64,000 nucleotides of DNA from Pseudomonadota bacterium (lineage in GTDB: Bacteria > Myxococcota_A > Polyangia > Haliangiales > Haliangiaceae), in contig JAKSDA010000307.1 of NCBI GenBank assembly GCA_022360315.1, positions 1 to 64,000 on the forward strand, read 5' to 3'. The notes beneath the pieces were generated by a model. That model saw nothing but the letters and a program-made list of their open reading frames with translations. It was not told where the DNA came from and ran no database searches. Position numbers and translations under genes: made by a program. Positions 37,743 to 46,986 of this stretch are shown in pieces. Position 1 is the stretch's first letter; every line of letters starts with the position of its first letter.

Positions 37743-40700
37743 ACGGCGTGCGCGGACCGAGCGATCGGGCGAAGTCAAAGACCGGGCCCAGCTCGAGGTA
37801 ATAGTTGCCGTAGTGATCATCCGGATCGTAAACCGCGAGGCGTCGTGTCTCGGGCCAATACGGGCATCGAGATGTGAACGGGAACGATAGCACGCCCGAA
37901 CTGGGGTCTGATTCGACCAGACCATCGGGCCAATCATAGGAGGTCAACAAGTGGATCTCGGCGAGGTCGAAGCGAGCTATGCGCTGGCGCCCAAAGTCGA
38001 TGATCAGGGTCTCGCCGCTCGTCCGGTCGTGAACCGCCTGGCGATACGGGCTATCCAGGCCGGCCTGGTCGAGCGATGCAGCGGCGCCTATCCACTGATC
38101 GCCGTCAAGGACTGCGATCTGATCACTGTCGAACCTGAGGAATCGACGCAAGAAGCTGTCATAGATCAGGCCGAACTCGATCAATTCATCCGTGCTCGGG
38201 ATGCGAAATATGCCGGACAACGAGCCGTCGACCGGGCCGAGTTTGCGCCATTTGCCGTCTTTGAGCTCGAGAGTGTCGTGCTTTCGCTCGTGAATGTCGT
38301 CGCAGTGCCAGGCCAGATAGCGATCTTCGTCGGGATCGTAGGCGACCAGACAGTTCATCATTCGCTCGCCAAACTCCCTGTTATCGACCTCGCGAGCCCG
38401 CCATTCATCGCCATGCAGTTCATACACTCCGCCCTGATGGGCGACGATGACCAGGTGACCGGCCCGATCGTTGACCACAAAAATGGGAAACTCCGGCCAC
38501 GCAGTCCACATGACACCGTGCTCCTGGCTCCATGCGCTGGCGTCATCCCACACAAAAAGCTCGAACGAGCGGTTGAATCCGACGATACGGTCCCCGTGGG
38601 TACCCACGTGTTCGATGTGAAATGGCCGCTGGTGCCGCGGCTGTATGACGCCGTGACACTGCCATGCACCGTCGCCGGAGCGGGCGAAGAACACGTGCTG
38701 ACGATAGTGTGTGCCGCCCTGGGCCGAGGCGTATTGACCGGGTCCAAACATGGTGATGTCGCGCTCGGGGTCATAGGCGATTTGTGCTTTGCAGCCGCGG
38801 GGCGGCGCTTCCTCGCCGACGGCAACCTGTTGCCACTTGGCATCGCCGGCCGGGACGGCCCGATCGCCAGTCAGACGAAACATACCCGGCTCGGCGCCGA
38901 AGTAGACATGCACTCCGCGCTCGCCACAACTGCCGACGATCGGCGCCCGTCTGGCCGGTTGGTACAGCTCCCCGGGCAGTCCATCCGTCCCGAGTTCGAC
39001 GAGTTTTTCGCCCGACAGGGCGAAAAACTCAAACTGCTCGCCGTCCTGTCCTCTGGTCACCAGCCACAGGATCACTCGGTGTCCCATATCGTCCCACGCC
39101 GCATCGGCCAGGGCGGGTACAGCCCAATGAAGGGCCAATGGACTGGTGCCCGCCTCCCAGGTACACCAGCGGATCCACACGTCATCCCGGTCGAGATGCC
39201 AAATGCCCCGGCTGGTGATGACGACATGAACGCCGCGGTCGCGGTCAAAGGCGAAGAGCATACGATGATCCCGGTCGCGTTCGGCCTGATCCAGCACCGG
39301 TACGTCACCGCGGGTCGCCAGCGGCCGCGCTTCAGTGTGGCTGACCACGAGACCAAACGCGGTATGCGAATCGTCGCCCCCGTGCGTGCTCCACAAAACA
39401 ACCCCACCTCGCAGCGGGTCATAGACGCCGCAAAACTGCTGCTCGGTGCCCGGCAGTTCGACCGCGCTGGCGTGCGATCGCCGCCAGGCCGAGCCGGTCC
39501 AGTACCAGCGCTCGCACCACTCCTTGCCGTGACTGCGAATATAGACCAGATGGCGCGAGGTCTCGTCGTAGATGAGCACGTAACCGCCATCGTAGGTCGG
39601 TGGCGGCGGCGCAATGGTCTCTGTCGGACGGTCCGGCCCAAATACCTGCCATTTCAAAGGAGGTAGAGGAACATCGGCATTGGTTCTGCCCTCGGGGCCG
39701 ACATAGTCGAGGATTCGGCCCTCGAGTTCGGCGATGAACACCTCGACGAAGTGCTCGCGCCAGCGCGGCCAGCTGAGCAGGTTCTCGTCGAGCCGCAGGC
39801 CTCGTTTCAGACAGACCTTGCCGATCGCATAGGGGCCTTTTTTGGCCCAGCCAACGTCGGCCAGTTTGGCCAGTTCGACCTTGGACACATCAGCGGCGGT
39901 CAAACCGGTGATCTGCTCGAAGTCGTTGATGGGCACTGTTTCGACGAGATCGCATGCAGCCGCCTGCACTGCCTCGGCCAGGGTGTTGTCGTCGATGTCG
40001 CACCACTGCTGCCGCGGTGTGCGCGGACCCTTTCCGCGGGCGTGCTCGAATACCTCGCCGAGTTTGAGACTGTAGTGCTCGTCGAGTTCGTTGTCGACGT
40101 AGAGGACGAGCTGGCGATTGACCGGATCGAAGACCCAGTCGGCCTGGAGCGACCGCGACGCGTCGGGCGATTCCAGATCGACCAGTTCCCCGGCCCCGGC
40201 GAGGTCGGCAACCGCCGTGTAGCCGCCCAGATCGCAGCGATACACCCGGCGATCCTTGAGATCGACGGCCAGGGTTTCGCCACTGTCGCGGTCGTGGACA
40301 AAGATGCGCTGTTGCCCGTGAATTTGCGGCAACGCCCGCGCGCGTCGTTCGAGACTCCACCGTCCGTCGGCAAACGTGGCCATCTCGTCATCTCCGTAGA
40401 GAGTGAGCGCGCCGAGAAAGGTGTCGTATAAGATCGCGTAGTCGACCTCTGAATAGGGCTTCTCTTGCCGTCTGGCCACGCCCAGTGGAGCGACTGGCGA
40501 GCCGGCGTCGTCGGCTCTGTGCCACGTGCCATCGGAAAAGATGACTGTATCGTCGATGCGTTTGCTGCCGCGCAGGCCGCCCCAGGCGACCAGTTGCTGG
40601 TTTTCCGGATCATAGCATACACACGGCGCACGCCAGTCGCCGAAAATCGGGCTGGCCTCGCCCATCGAGGTCCAGGCGCTGTCGCTCCAGCGATACACAG

Positions 40701-42252
40701 CCCCGCCCGCGGCGACGGCCCACAGGGGATCGCTGCCGTTGCTGGCCAGGGCAACCGGCGGTGGCCGATCCGGCACCGCCGGTGCCACTTGGATCCAGAC
40801 ATCGCCGCCTCGCCGCTCATGGGTCGACCAATCGGCATGGACGGCGTAGGTTCCGCCCGTGTTGGCTGCGAGCAAGCGCGCAGCGGTCGCGCTTCCGGTG
40901 CCCACTCGCCGTCTTCCATGGCGAGTCCATCCGCCCTGGTCGAGGACGTAAAACACCACCTGGCGCCGCCCCTCGCCGGCGCGAGTATCGTAGCGTCCCG
41001 GGCCGAGGACAAACTGCCGGCGCTCGGGATCAAACGCCGCGCGGGCGCCGCTGTATTTGGGCGGCGCATCCCCTTCGAGAGCGCCATCTCGAAGCGCACC
41101 GACGAGACTGTCGTCGAGGATATCCCACAGGCCATCGGCGAGGCGATAGACACCTTGTCCCGAACCACCCAGCCAGATCATCGTCTCGCGTCGGGCGCAA
41201 AACACACCTCCGTGTTTAACAAATGGACGACGCGGCAGGCCGTCGAGTTCGACCTGGCCGATCTCATTGCCATCCCACGAGCGCAACTGATACTTCACGT
41301 CCTCCCAATCGACCCAGTAGAAGATGACGGCGCCGAGTTTTTGGTCGAATACAGCGCCTTCGTTGCCGGAAAACCATTTCTGGCTGGGCAATCGGGCCGG
41401 CACCAATGCCACGCGAAGCCACTCTCCGGTGTCGTCCAGTTCCCAGATCGCGTCGGCGCCCATGGCGACGGTCACCCGACGCACCGGATCGAAGCCGAAT
41501 ATCGTACCGATGTCGAACGAACAATCGAGCGGCCCGGTCGGGATATCGCCGCTCTGCTGGATCAGGGTGGCACTGTCGCCATCGATCAGGATACCGAAGG
41601 CGTGCGAGTGATCATCGCTGGCAACCAGTGTCCAGCAGGCGACTCCACCCCGCGACGGGTCGTAGAAACCCTGGAACGTCTGGCTGCGCGCACTGGGCAG
41701 TTGCAATGGGGCCCTGTTCTGGGCTCGCCACCGAGAGCCATTCCAGGCCCACGACGCACCAAAATCGCCATCTGCGGTCGAACTGACATAGATCATCTCG
41801 GACAAACTGTCGTCGTAGGCGAGCACGTAATTGGAGATATCCTCGCTCGGAGCCGGGGGAATATCGATATCGCTGTCTTTCTTCCCCCTGACCCGATGCC
41901 ACGGCAACGGGCCCAGGACAGCCGGTTTTTTGGCCGACTTATCGCCGGCCACGGCGCGAAACCCGGCCTCGAACATGAGGTAGAGATCGTCCACCGACAT
42001 CTCGAACTTGTCGAGTTTGACCCCCTGATCCTGCAGCACCTCCTGCAGCATCTCACGCGCCGTGCTCTCCCAAGCCTGTTTGGCCGCCTCCTTGAGCAGT
42101 GTCCTCTGCCGGATTCGACGAACGGTCGGGTCTTCGATCTCGGCGTCGCTGCTCTGGATGAGCTCGTGTACCCCGGTCATATCTGCGACCAGAGCAGCCA
42201 TTTTGAATACGAGTGCCTGGAAGAGTACTCCTGCCTCGTCACTTGTCGCCAT
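37717..42252 (-). CDS. Giant internally duplicated propeller-like protein (1511 aa)
   Basis: This protein has two similar units of about 750 residues. Each has a helical lead of about 135 residues, then a long beta-rich part opening with NYVLAYDDSLSEMIYV (about 142) or GYVLIYDETSRHLVYI (about 888). Parallel landmarks are FQGFYDPSRGGVACW / FCGVYDPLRGGVVLW, SHAFGILID / HTAFGLVVS, FGPGQY-type turns, DSGETLAVDL / TSGETLIIDF, and ends EHARGKGPRTP / DFARSLGPRTP. Repeated Y/FDP..R.., W..G.W and LW..G..W patterns suggest Kelch- or WD-like blades, but no standard propeller repeat fits cleanly. There is no signal peptide, so it is presumably cytoplasmic. The start is ATG at 42252. No enzymatic motif is seen; a scaffold or ligand-binding role is only guessed. 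High confidence in the gene, none in the function. Confidence 0.9.
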   Translation of the reverse strand: MATSDEAGVLFQALVFKMAALVADMTGVHELIQSSDAEIEDPTVRRIRQRTLLKEAAKQAWESTAREMLQEVLQDQGVKLDKFEMSVDDLYLMFEAGFRAVAGDKSAKKPAVLGPLPWHRVRGKKDSDIDIPPAPSEDISNYVLAYDDSLSEMIYVSSTADGDFGASWAWNGSRWRAQNRAPLQLPSARSQTFQGFYDPSRGGVACWTLVASDDHSHAFGILIDGDSATLIQQSGDIPTGPLDCSFDIGTIFGFDPVRRVTVAMGADAIWELDDTGEWLRVALVPARLPSQKWFSGNEGAVFDQKLGAVIFYWVDWEDVKYQLRSWDGNEIGQVELDGLPRRPFVKHGGVFCARRETMIWLGGSGQGVYRLADGLWDILDDSLVGALRDGALEGDAPPKYSGARAAFDPERRQFVLGPGRYDTRAGEGRRQVVFYVLDQGGWTRHGRRRVGTGSATAARLLAANTGGTYAVHADWSTHERRGGDVWIQVAPAVPDRPPPVALASNGSDPLWAVAAGGAVYRWSDSAWTSMGEASPIFGDWRAPCVCYDPENQQLVAWGGLRGSKRIDDTVIFSDGTWHRADDAGSPVAPLGVARRQEKPYSEVDYAILYDTFLGALTLYGDDEMATFADGRWSLERRARALPQIHGQQRIFVHDRDSGETLAVDLKDRRVYRCDLGGYTAVADLAGAGELVDLESPDASRSLQADWVFDPVNRQLVLYVDNELDEHYSLKLGEVFEHARGKGPRTPRQQWCDIDDNTLAEAVQAAACDLVETVPINDFEQITGLTAADVSKVELAKLADVGWAKKGPYAIGKVCLKRGLRLDENLLSWPRWREHFVEVFIAELEGRILDYVGPEGRTNADVPLPPLKWQVFGPDRPTETIAPPPPTYDGGYVLIYDETSRHLVYIRSHGKEWCERWYWTGSAWRRSHASAVELPGTEQQFCGVYDPLRGGVVLWSTHGGDDSHTAFGLVVSHTEARPLATRGDVPVLDQAERDRDHRMLFAFDRDRGVHVVITSRGIWHLDRDDVWIRWCTWEAGTSPLALHWAVPALADAAWDDMGHRVILWLVTRGQDGEQFEFFALSGEKLVELGTDGLPGELYQPARRAPIVGSCGERGVHVYFGAEPGMFRLTGDRAVPAGDAKWQQVAVGEEAPPRGCKAQIAYDPERDITMFGPGQYASAQGGTHYRQHVFFARSGDGAWQCHGVIQPRHQRPFHIEHVGTHGDRIVGFNRSFELFVWDDASAWSQEHGVMWTAWPEFPIFVVNDRAGHLVIVAHQGGVYELHGDEWRAREVDNREFGERMMNCLVAYDPDEDRYLAWHCDDIHERKHDTLELKDGKWRKLGPVDGSLSGIFRIPSTDELIEFGLIYDSFLRRFLRFDSDQIAVLDGDQWIGAAASLDQAGLDSPYRQAVHDRTSGETLIIDFGRQRIARFDLAEIHLLTSYDWPDGLVESDPSSGVLSFPFTSRCPYWPETRRLAVYDPDDHYGNYYLELGPVFDFARSLGPRTPFTSTRSVA

Positions 42253-42458
42253 CGCGCGATCTCAGCACAACGAGGCCGCGGCGAGAACTGCCTCTGCCAA
42301 CGAAATGGCCTCGATGACGTGGCTCCCGGCCCCGAGACTCTCCACTCTCCGTCGCACGGGCAAAGCGATTTCGATGCGTTGTGAGCGGGCCAGTATGGTA
42401 GCGGACATCCAAAACCGACTTGCCGTTCGCCGACATTTGACTCTAATTGAGACGGGGA

Positions 42459-42478
42459 AGCCAGCCGATCGGCTGGCT
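42459..42478. promoter_or_regulatory. 20-bp perfect palindrome
   Basis: AGCCAGCCGATCGGCTGGCT is its own reverse complement. It lies 19 bp downstream of the cupredoxin-like stop and 206 bp upstream of the giant gene. It could be an operator for the giant gene or an unloaded terminator stem. Confidence 0.35.
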
Positions 42479-42496
42479 GGCCAGCCGTGATGGGCT

Positions 42497-43285
42497 TCAA
42501 TTGAAGCGGAATTGCACTTTACTGGTCTCGCCCTTGCGGACCGAGACCCGAGTCGATTTGACGCCCAGCTCGGGGTGCCAAGCTTCCAGTGTGTACTGGC
42601 CGGGCGGCACGCCGGCGATGGTGAAGCTGCCATCCCGGCCCGTGACATCGAAGTACGGGTGATCGGTGATCACGGCATAGGCCCGCATCCACTGATGGAC
42701 ATCGCAGTGGAGTGAGACGACCTGGCCGGCCTTGCCGATGTTGTTGCGGACGATGGCCGGAGCGCGGGCCGGCTGGCCGAGATTCCACATGGTGCGTTTA
42801 CTGCTGGCACCGCGGACGTTGTGATACGTGGGATCGCTGTTTGTGATGATGAGTTTTTGTCCCTCGACGAGGCCGATCACCCGCGGGGTGTACATGCATT
42901 CGCTTTGATCGACGGCCGCTGGCCGGTCGGGTGGAGCGTGTCGGGCAAATGTGCCGACCTTGATGCGCACGTGCACATCGCGCAGTTTGCCGTCGGTAAC
43001 CACAACTGCCTCGTCGAGCTTGTGAGTCCTGGCGCACACCGGATCGGACCTGCGATCGAGCGGTCTCTGCGCGGGCGGCCGGCCGGAAAACGCGACCGAC
43101 CCCGCAATCGTGCCCGCGCCGGGGTTTTTGGCGCGCGCCGACTGCGCGTGCGGAGTGCCGAAAAACGGCCACGACACAGCGGCACAGACAACAAAAAAAC
43201 CGGCCGCCAGCGGGGTCTGGCAGCTCGTTTTGCGTTTGGCCTGGCGATGGCGAAGAGGTGAGCGTGTGATAGTGAATTTGCGCAT
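42497..43285 (-). CDS. Exported cupredoxin-like protein
   Basis: The 262-residue product has a long basic N-terminus (18 residues) and a hydrophobic signal segment, then a carboxypeptidase-regulatory-like and plastocyanin-like beta-sandwich. The type-1 copper ligand pattern is visible: His in DPTYHNVRG and Cys, His, Met in SLHCDVHQWMRAY. The C-terminal DGSFTIAGVPPGQYTLEAWHPE strand is typical of this exported family common in Myxococcota. It may carry electrons or bind copper in the periplasm. It is followed, 64 bp upstream in genome order, by the S9 peptidase gene, with which it may be co-transcribed. The start ATG at 43285 has no strong ribosome site. Confidence 0.8.
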   Translation of the reverse strand: MRKFTITRSPLRHRQAKRKTSCQTPLAAGFFVVCAAVSWPFFGTPHAQSARAKNPGAGTIAGSVAFSGRPPAQRPLDRRSDPVCARTHKLDEAVVVTDGKLRDVHVRIKVGTFARHAPPDRPAAVDQSECMYTPRVIGLVEGQKLIITNSDPTYHNVRGASSKRTMWNLGQPARAPAIVRNNIGKAGQVVSLHCDVHQWMRAYAVITDHPYFDVTGRDGSFTIAGVPPGQYTLEAWHPELGVKSTRVSVRKGETSKVQFRFN

Positions 43286-43349
43286 GAGCCAGTGCAGACG
43301 GCAAGGCCTTCCAGTTCTTCCGATCGGCGGTCACACAGTGCCGGGCCGG

Positions 43350-45452
43350 CTACTGTGTGACCAGGTGGCGGTCGAACCAGCCGAGAAAACGCATTACCAT
43401 ATCGGCGTAATGAGCGTATTCGCGGATACTATGTTTCTCCCGTGGATAGGTGATGAGTTTGGTCTCGACACCGCGGTGAGCAAGTGCGCGGTACATCTCC
43501 CAGGCTTGACCGACCGGGACCCGCGGATCGTTTTCGCCGTGAATGATGAGCATGGGGGTCCTGGCCGTGGCCGCGTGGGCCAGCGGCGATCGGTCCCAGA
43601 CGAGCTCGATCTCCTCGTAGGGGTCGAGTGCCCAGTGAACCAGCGACATTTCTTCGGGGATGTCTGTAACGCCCTGATAGGAGATCCAATTCGAGATGCC
43701 AGCCCCCATCACGGCAGCGGCAAAACGCCCGCTGTGACGGGTTCCAGCCCATGCGCTCAGATACCCGCCGTAGCTCCAGCCGCCGATCCCGACCCGCGCC
43801 GGGTCGATCAGTTTTTGCCGGTCGAGATGATCGATGCCGGCCAGGATATCGTCGAATTCCTTGCCGCCCAGGTCTCGGTGATCACCCTTGGCAAAGCTCA
43901 CGCCGCGGCCCGAGCTGCCGCGGTAGTTGGGATATAGCACGACAAAACCGCGCGCCGCCAGCAACTGGCCGGGATAGGCCAACCAGCCATTTTCGCGTGA
44001 TCCCTCGGGCCCGCCGTGGGGCAAGACTACGAGTGGATAGCGCGTTTGTGGCCGATAATCGAGTGGCTTGATCAGGATTCCATCGATATCCAGGCCATCG
44101 ACCGTTTTCCATACCAGCACCTCTTGCGGGGCAAAACGGACCCGTTCCAGGGCAGGATTGGAGATGGTGAGCCGGGTCGTCGGCCAGTCTGGCCCGGCCG
44201 GCTCGATCCGGCCGGTATAGACCTCGCCCGGGTGAAGGGTGCTGTCTGCAGCACAAGCATAGGTGGTGCGATCTGCGGCAAGATGCGGTTGATAACACAT
44301 CGGCCGGATCGCGCCGGCGCGCCGGCCAGTGCGATGGGCGTGGCGGAGCCGGCCGCTCTTCACGTCGAGGCGGCGCAATACTGTGTGCGGGCCCTCGACC
44401 GCTGCAAAGAGCAAAGTTTCGTCGTCTGTCCAGTCGAGCCACGACACGGTGCCCCGATATTCGCCGGTCAGATTTCGCACCCCGCTGCCATCGGCGGACA
44501 TCACGAAAATCGAGCCAGCAGTGGGGTCGGTTTTGTCGACCCCGGCGGAAAACGCGATCTGGCTGCCGCCGGGTGACCAGGCCATGTGCCGTAATTTTGC
44601 CGGTGCACGCCGGGTGAGCTGGACCCGCTGGCCAGTGGATCGGTCGACGCGATAAAGCTCACGCCGCATCAGGTCCGAGTCTGCGTCCGGCTTTGTGCTC
44701 GCACTGATCAACAACTGATCGCCGGACCGCGCGAATGTCGCCGACTGCACGTGGAGATCCCCAACCACGGGCGCGATCTGGCCGCTGGTCATATCGAGCA
44801 TCCACAGCCTGTCAAAACTGCGGTGGTGATCGGCGATATTCCAGTCTCGTCCGGCCTCGCGGTCGATCTGGTCACGCTGATCAGGGGGGCTGGCCGCGGT
44901 AAATGCGATGAATTTGCCGTCGGGTGACCATTCGAAGAATTTCACTTTCGATCCCATCGAGGTCAGCATCGCCGCCTTGCCGCCGGCAATAGGGATGACA
45001 AAGAGCTGGTCCAGCTTCTTGGTCGAGGTGCGCCGCGACAGAAATGCCACCCTCTTGCCATCGGGCGACCATCGCGGAGACCACGAATTCTCGGTCGGGT
45101 CGGTAACCCGGCGCGGCGCGCCACCCGACGTCGAAACCAGCCAGATCTCGCTGCGCGGCTGGTATTTCTCGGGCATTGGGGCGGATGCATCGTCGCCCCG
45201 GCCACCCGCGGCGGGGCTCGATGCAGCGTTTTTGGGCTGGCTCGGCGCTACCTGGGGCGGTTGCGGTATCGACAGTTCGTAGGCGATCCACCGACCATCG
45301 GGCGAAATGCGGGCCTGTTTTACCACTGACAGAGACAGAAAAAGCTCGGGGCTCAGCGGTACGGTACGGTCCGGCGCGGTTGGCCGCGCCAGGGATGTGC
45401 CGGCCGTGGCACATCCCACGAGAAGTAACGTGACCACAAATATCGGGCGCAT
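43350..45452 (-). CDS. S9-family prolyl oligopeptidase / acylaminoacyl-peptidase, exported
   Basis: The 700-residue product has a signal or lipoprotein-like N-terminus (MRPIFVVTLLLVGCATAG; VGC may be a lipobox). Beta-propeller blades typical of the family (about 30-430, SPDGRWIAYEL, WSPDGKRVAFLSRR, WSPGGSQIAFSAG) are followed by an alpha/beta-hydrolase domain (about 440-700). The triad is visible: Ser in GIGGWSYGGYLSAW (about 557), Asp in HGENDPRVP (about 641) and His in KHSIREYAHY (about 673). It cleaves short peptides in the periplasm or at the cell surface. The ATG at 45452 is chosen with a GGAG site. The gene upstream at 45569 is divergent. Confidence 0.9.
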   Translation of the reverse strand: MRPIFVVTLLLVGCATAGTSLARPTAPDRTVPLSPELFLSLSVVKQARISPDGRWIAYELSIPQPPQVAPSQPKNAASSPAAGGRGDDASAPMPEKYQPRSEIWLVSTSGGAPRRVTDPTENSWSPRWSPDGKRVAFLSRRTSTKKLDQLFVIPIAGGKAAMLTSMGSKVKFFEWSPDGKFIAFTAASPPDQRDQIDREAGRDWNIADHHRSFDRLWMLDMTSGQIAPVVGDLHVQSATFARSGDQLLISASTKPDADSDLMRRELYRVDRSTGQRVQLTRRAPAKLRHMAWSPGGSQIAFSAGVDKTDPTAGSIFVMSADGSGVRNLTGEYRGTVSWLDWTDDETLLFAAVEGPHTVLRRLDVKSGRLRHAHRTGRRAGAIRPMCYQPHLAADRTTYACAADSTLHPGEVYTGRIEPAGPDWPTTRLTISNPALERVRFAPQEVLVWKTVDGLDIDGILIKPLDYRPQTRYPLVVLPHGGPEGSRENGWLAYPGQLLAARGFVVLYPNYRGSSGRGVSFAKGDHRDLGGKEFDDILAGIDHLDRQKLIDPARVGIGGWSYGGYLSAWAGTRHSGRFAAAVMGAGISNWISYQGVTDIPEEMSLVHWALDPYEEIELVWDRSPLAHAATARTPMLIIHGENDPRVPVGQAWEMYRALAHRGVETKLITYPREKHSIREYAHYADMVMRFLGWFDRHLVTQ

Positions 45453-45568
45453 GGTGAAACTCCGTGACGGGATTGGATCACGTGCATACAATGTTTTGAG
45501 TTTTTTTGCCATCCGCGGTGGCCGCCGCCATCGGCCCATTCTGCCCCCACACACAGTGCAACGTCATC

Positions 45569-46723
45569 ATGGATCCGAAAACCGGTATCTATTTGAATAA
45601 CGCGGGAACCAGCTGGCCAAAACCACCCTGTGTCGTCGAGGCGATCGCGCAGACCCACGGCGCCCATCCCGACACCTGGCCCGGGATCCTGGCGCGAGCA
45701 CACGCCGAGGTCACAGCGTTTTTTGGCATTGCCGAGCCATCGCGCTTTCTGTTCACCAACGGGTGTACATCGGCGCTGGCCGTCGCGCTCGCCGATCTGC
45801 CCTGGTACCCGGGCGATCGCATCATTATTAGCGGACTGGAACACCACGCGCTCGCGCGTCCGGTCGTCAAGCTGGCCCGCGAGCGGGGAGTCGAGTACAG
45901 CATCGCGCCGTATGCATCCGGTGCACCGGTCGACCTGGAATTCGTGCGAGCAGAGCTCGCCCGCGGCAGGGTCAAGCTGATCGCCTGTACCACGGCCAGC
46001 AACGTGACCGGAGAGCTCTTGCCGGTGAGCGAACTCATCGACCTGGCCCACGCCCATGAAGCTCTGTGTCTGGTCGACGGTGCGCAAACTGCAGGCATAT
46101 TTCCCATCGACCTCGCCGCCCTCGAGGCCGATCTCTTCGCCTTTGCCGGTCACAAGGGTCCGCTCGGCCCGCAAGGAGTTGGCGGACTGTACATCGCACC
46201 CCACGTGGTCACCGAATCTCCGGCCGCCTCATGTGAACTGCGCATCGGCAGCGCGGCATCTGCCGACCCGGCCGATCCCGCCGGGCCATGGCCGTGCAGT
46301 TCCTTTCCCACGTACTGTGATGTGGGCTCGGTCAATCTTGCCGCCGTGGCCGGTCTGGCGGCTGGACTGGGCTGGCTGCGCGAGCGGGGACAGACCGCCG
46401 TACGCTCACACACCCGCGCTCTCGCCACCCGCTTGTGCGACGGTTTAGCAGAGATTTCGGAAGTTACAGTTCACGGCAGCCGAGATTCCGACCGGCGCAC
46501 CTCGGCGATATCGATCAGTCTCGACGATCGGGCGCCCGATGAGATCGCCGTGCGATTGCGACAGGAGCGAGGCGTGATCGTCAGCGCAGGCCATCAATGC
46601 GCACCCATGGCCCACGAAACCCTCGGAACGTCTGCACACGGAACCCTGCGCCTGAGCCCGGGACCATTCAACACCCTGGAGCAAATGGACGACACACTCG
46701 ACCATTTGCGCGCGGTTTTGTGA
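45569..46723 (+). CDS. Class V aminotransferase, cysteine-desulfurase-like
   Basis: The 384-residue PLP enzyme has NNAGTSWPKPP, FTNGCTSALAVAL, HHALARPV, VDGAQTAGIFPIDLAAL and AFAGHKGPLGPQG, the last with the PLP lysine. A C-terminal SAGHQCAPMAHETLGT matches the position of the SufS/CsdA catalytic Cys. The enzyme likely removes sulfur from cysteine or cleaves a related substrate. No IscU, SufBCD or SufE gene is adjacent, so a role in Fe-S assembly is not supported by context. The ATG at 45569 is selected because it begins the conserved YLNNAG block closely. The promoter must be in the 116 bp shared with the divergent S9 peptidase. Confidence 0.85.
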   Translation: MDPKTGIYLNNAGTSWPKPPCVVEAIAQTHGAHPDTWPGILARAHAEVTAFFGIAEPSRFLFTNGCTSALAVALADLPWYPGDRIIISGLEHHALARPVVKLARERGVEYSIAPYASGAPVDLEFVRAELARGRVKLIACTTASNVTGELLPVSELIDLAHAHEALCLVDGAQTAGIFPIDLAALEADLFAFAGHKGPLGPQGVGGLYIAPHVVTESPAASCELRIGSAASADPADPAGPWPCSSFPTYCDVGSVNLAAVAGLAAGLGWLRERGQTAVRSHTRALATRLCDGLAEISEVTVHGSRDSDRRTSAISISLDDRAPDEIAVRLRQERGVIVSAGHQCAPMAHETLGTSAHGTLRLSPGPFNTLEQMDDTLDHLRAVL

Positions 46724-46935
46724 GAAGTCGCGTCACAAAGCCGAAAGATGTGCGTGGGTTGTTTGTCGGTTCTGACGGTGGAATCGATCCTGAGTACATG
46801 TTCATGCGCAAGGAGCACTTGACCAGTGGCTTCTGCGCATGGTCGAGGGTGCCGGGTCCGGTCACGAATCGTTGACCAACTATCTCGCCGATGTGGCCAG
46901 GAAGCATACCAGGCTGGGATGAGAAAGCGGCGACC

Positions 46936-46986
46936 TGAACAGAAGCGCATTGAACAAAAATACCTTGAACGAGGCGTTTCTGTTCA
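46936..46986 (+). repeat. Dispersed repeat, copy G (hairpin only, overlapping a stop codon)
   Basis: TGAACAGAAGCGC (46936-46948) and GCGTTTCTGTTCA (46974-46986) form a 13-bp stem with one G-T wobble and a 25-base loop. The last three bases are the stop codon of the minus-strand DUF1622 gene, so this copy is a natural 3' end hairpin for it. Confidence 0.85.

Noticed and set aside
37951..39666. Second long plus-strand frame (571 codons) opposite the giant gene
   Set aside because: Same reason: a shadow of the duplicated minus-strand reading frame, with no recognisable motif.
40465..42384. Long plus-strand frame (639 codons) opposite the giant gene
   Set aside because: It mirrors the minus-strand gene with a fixed codon phase, shows no family and lacks a ribosome site; the minus strand has clear duplicated protein structure.
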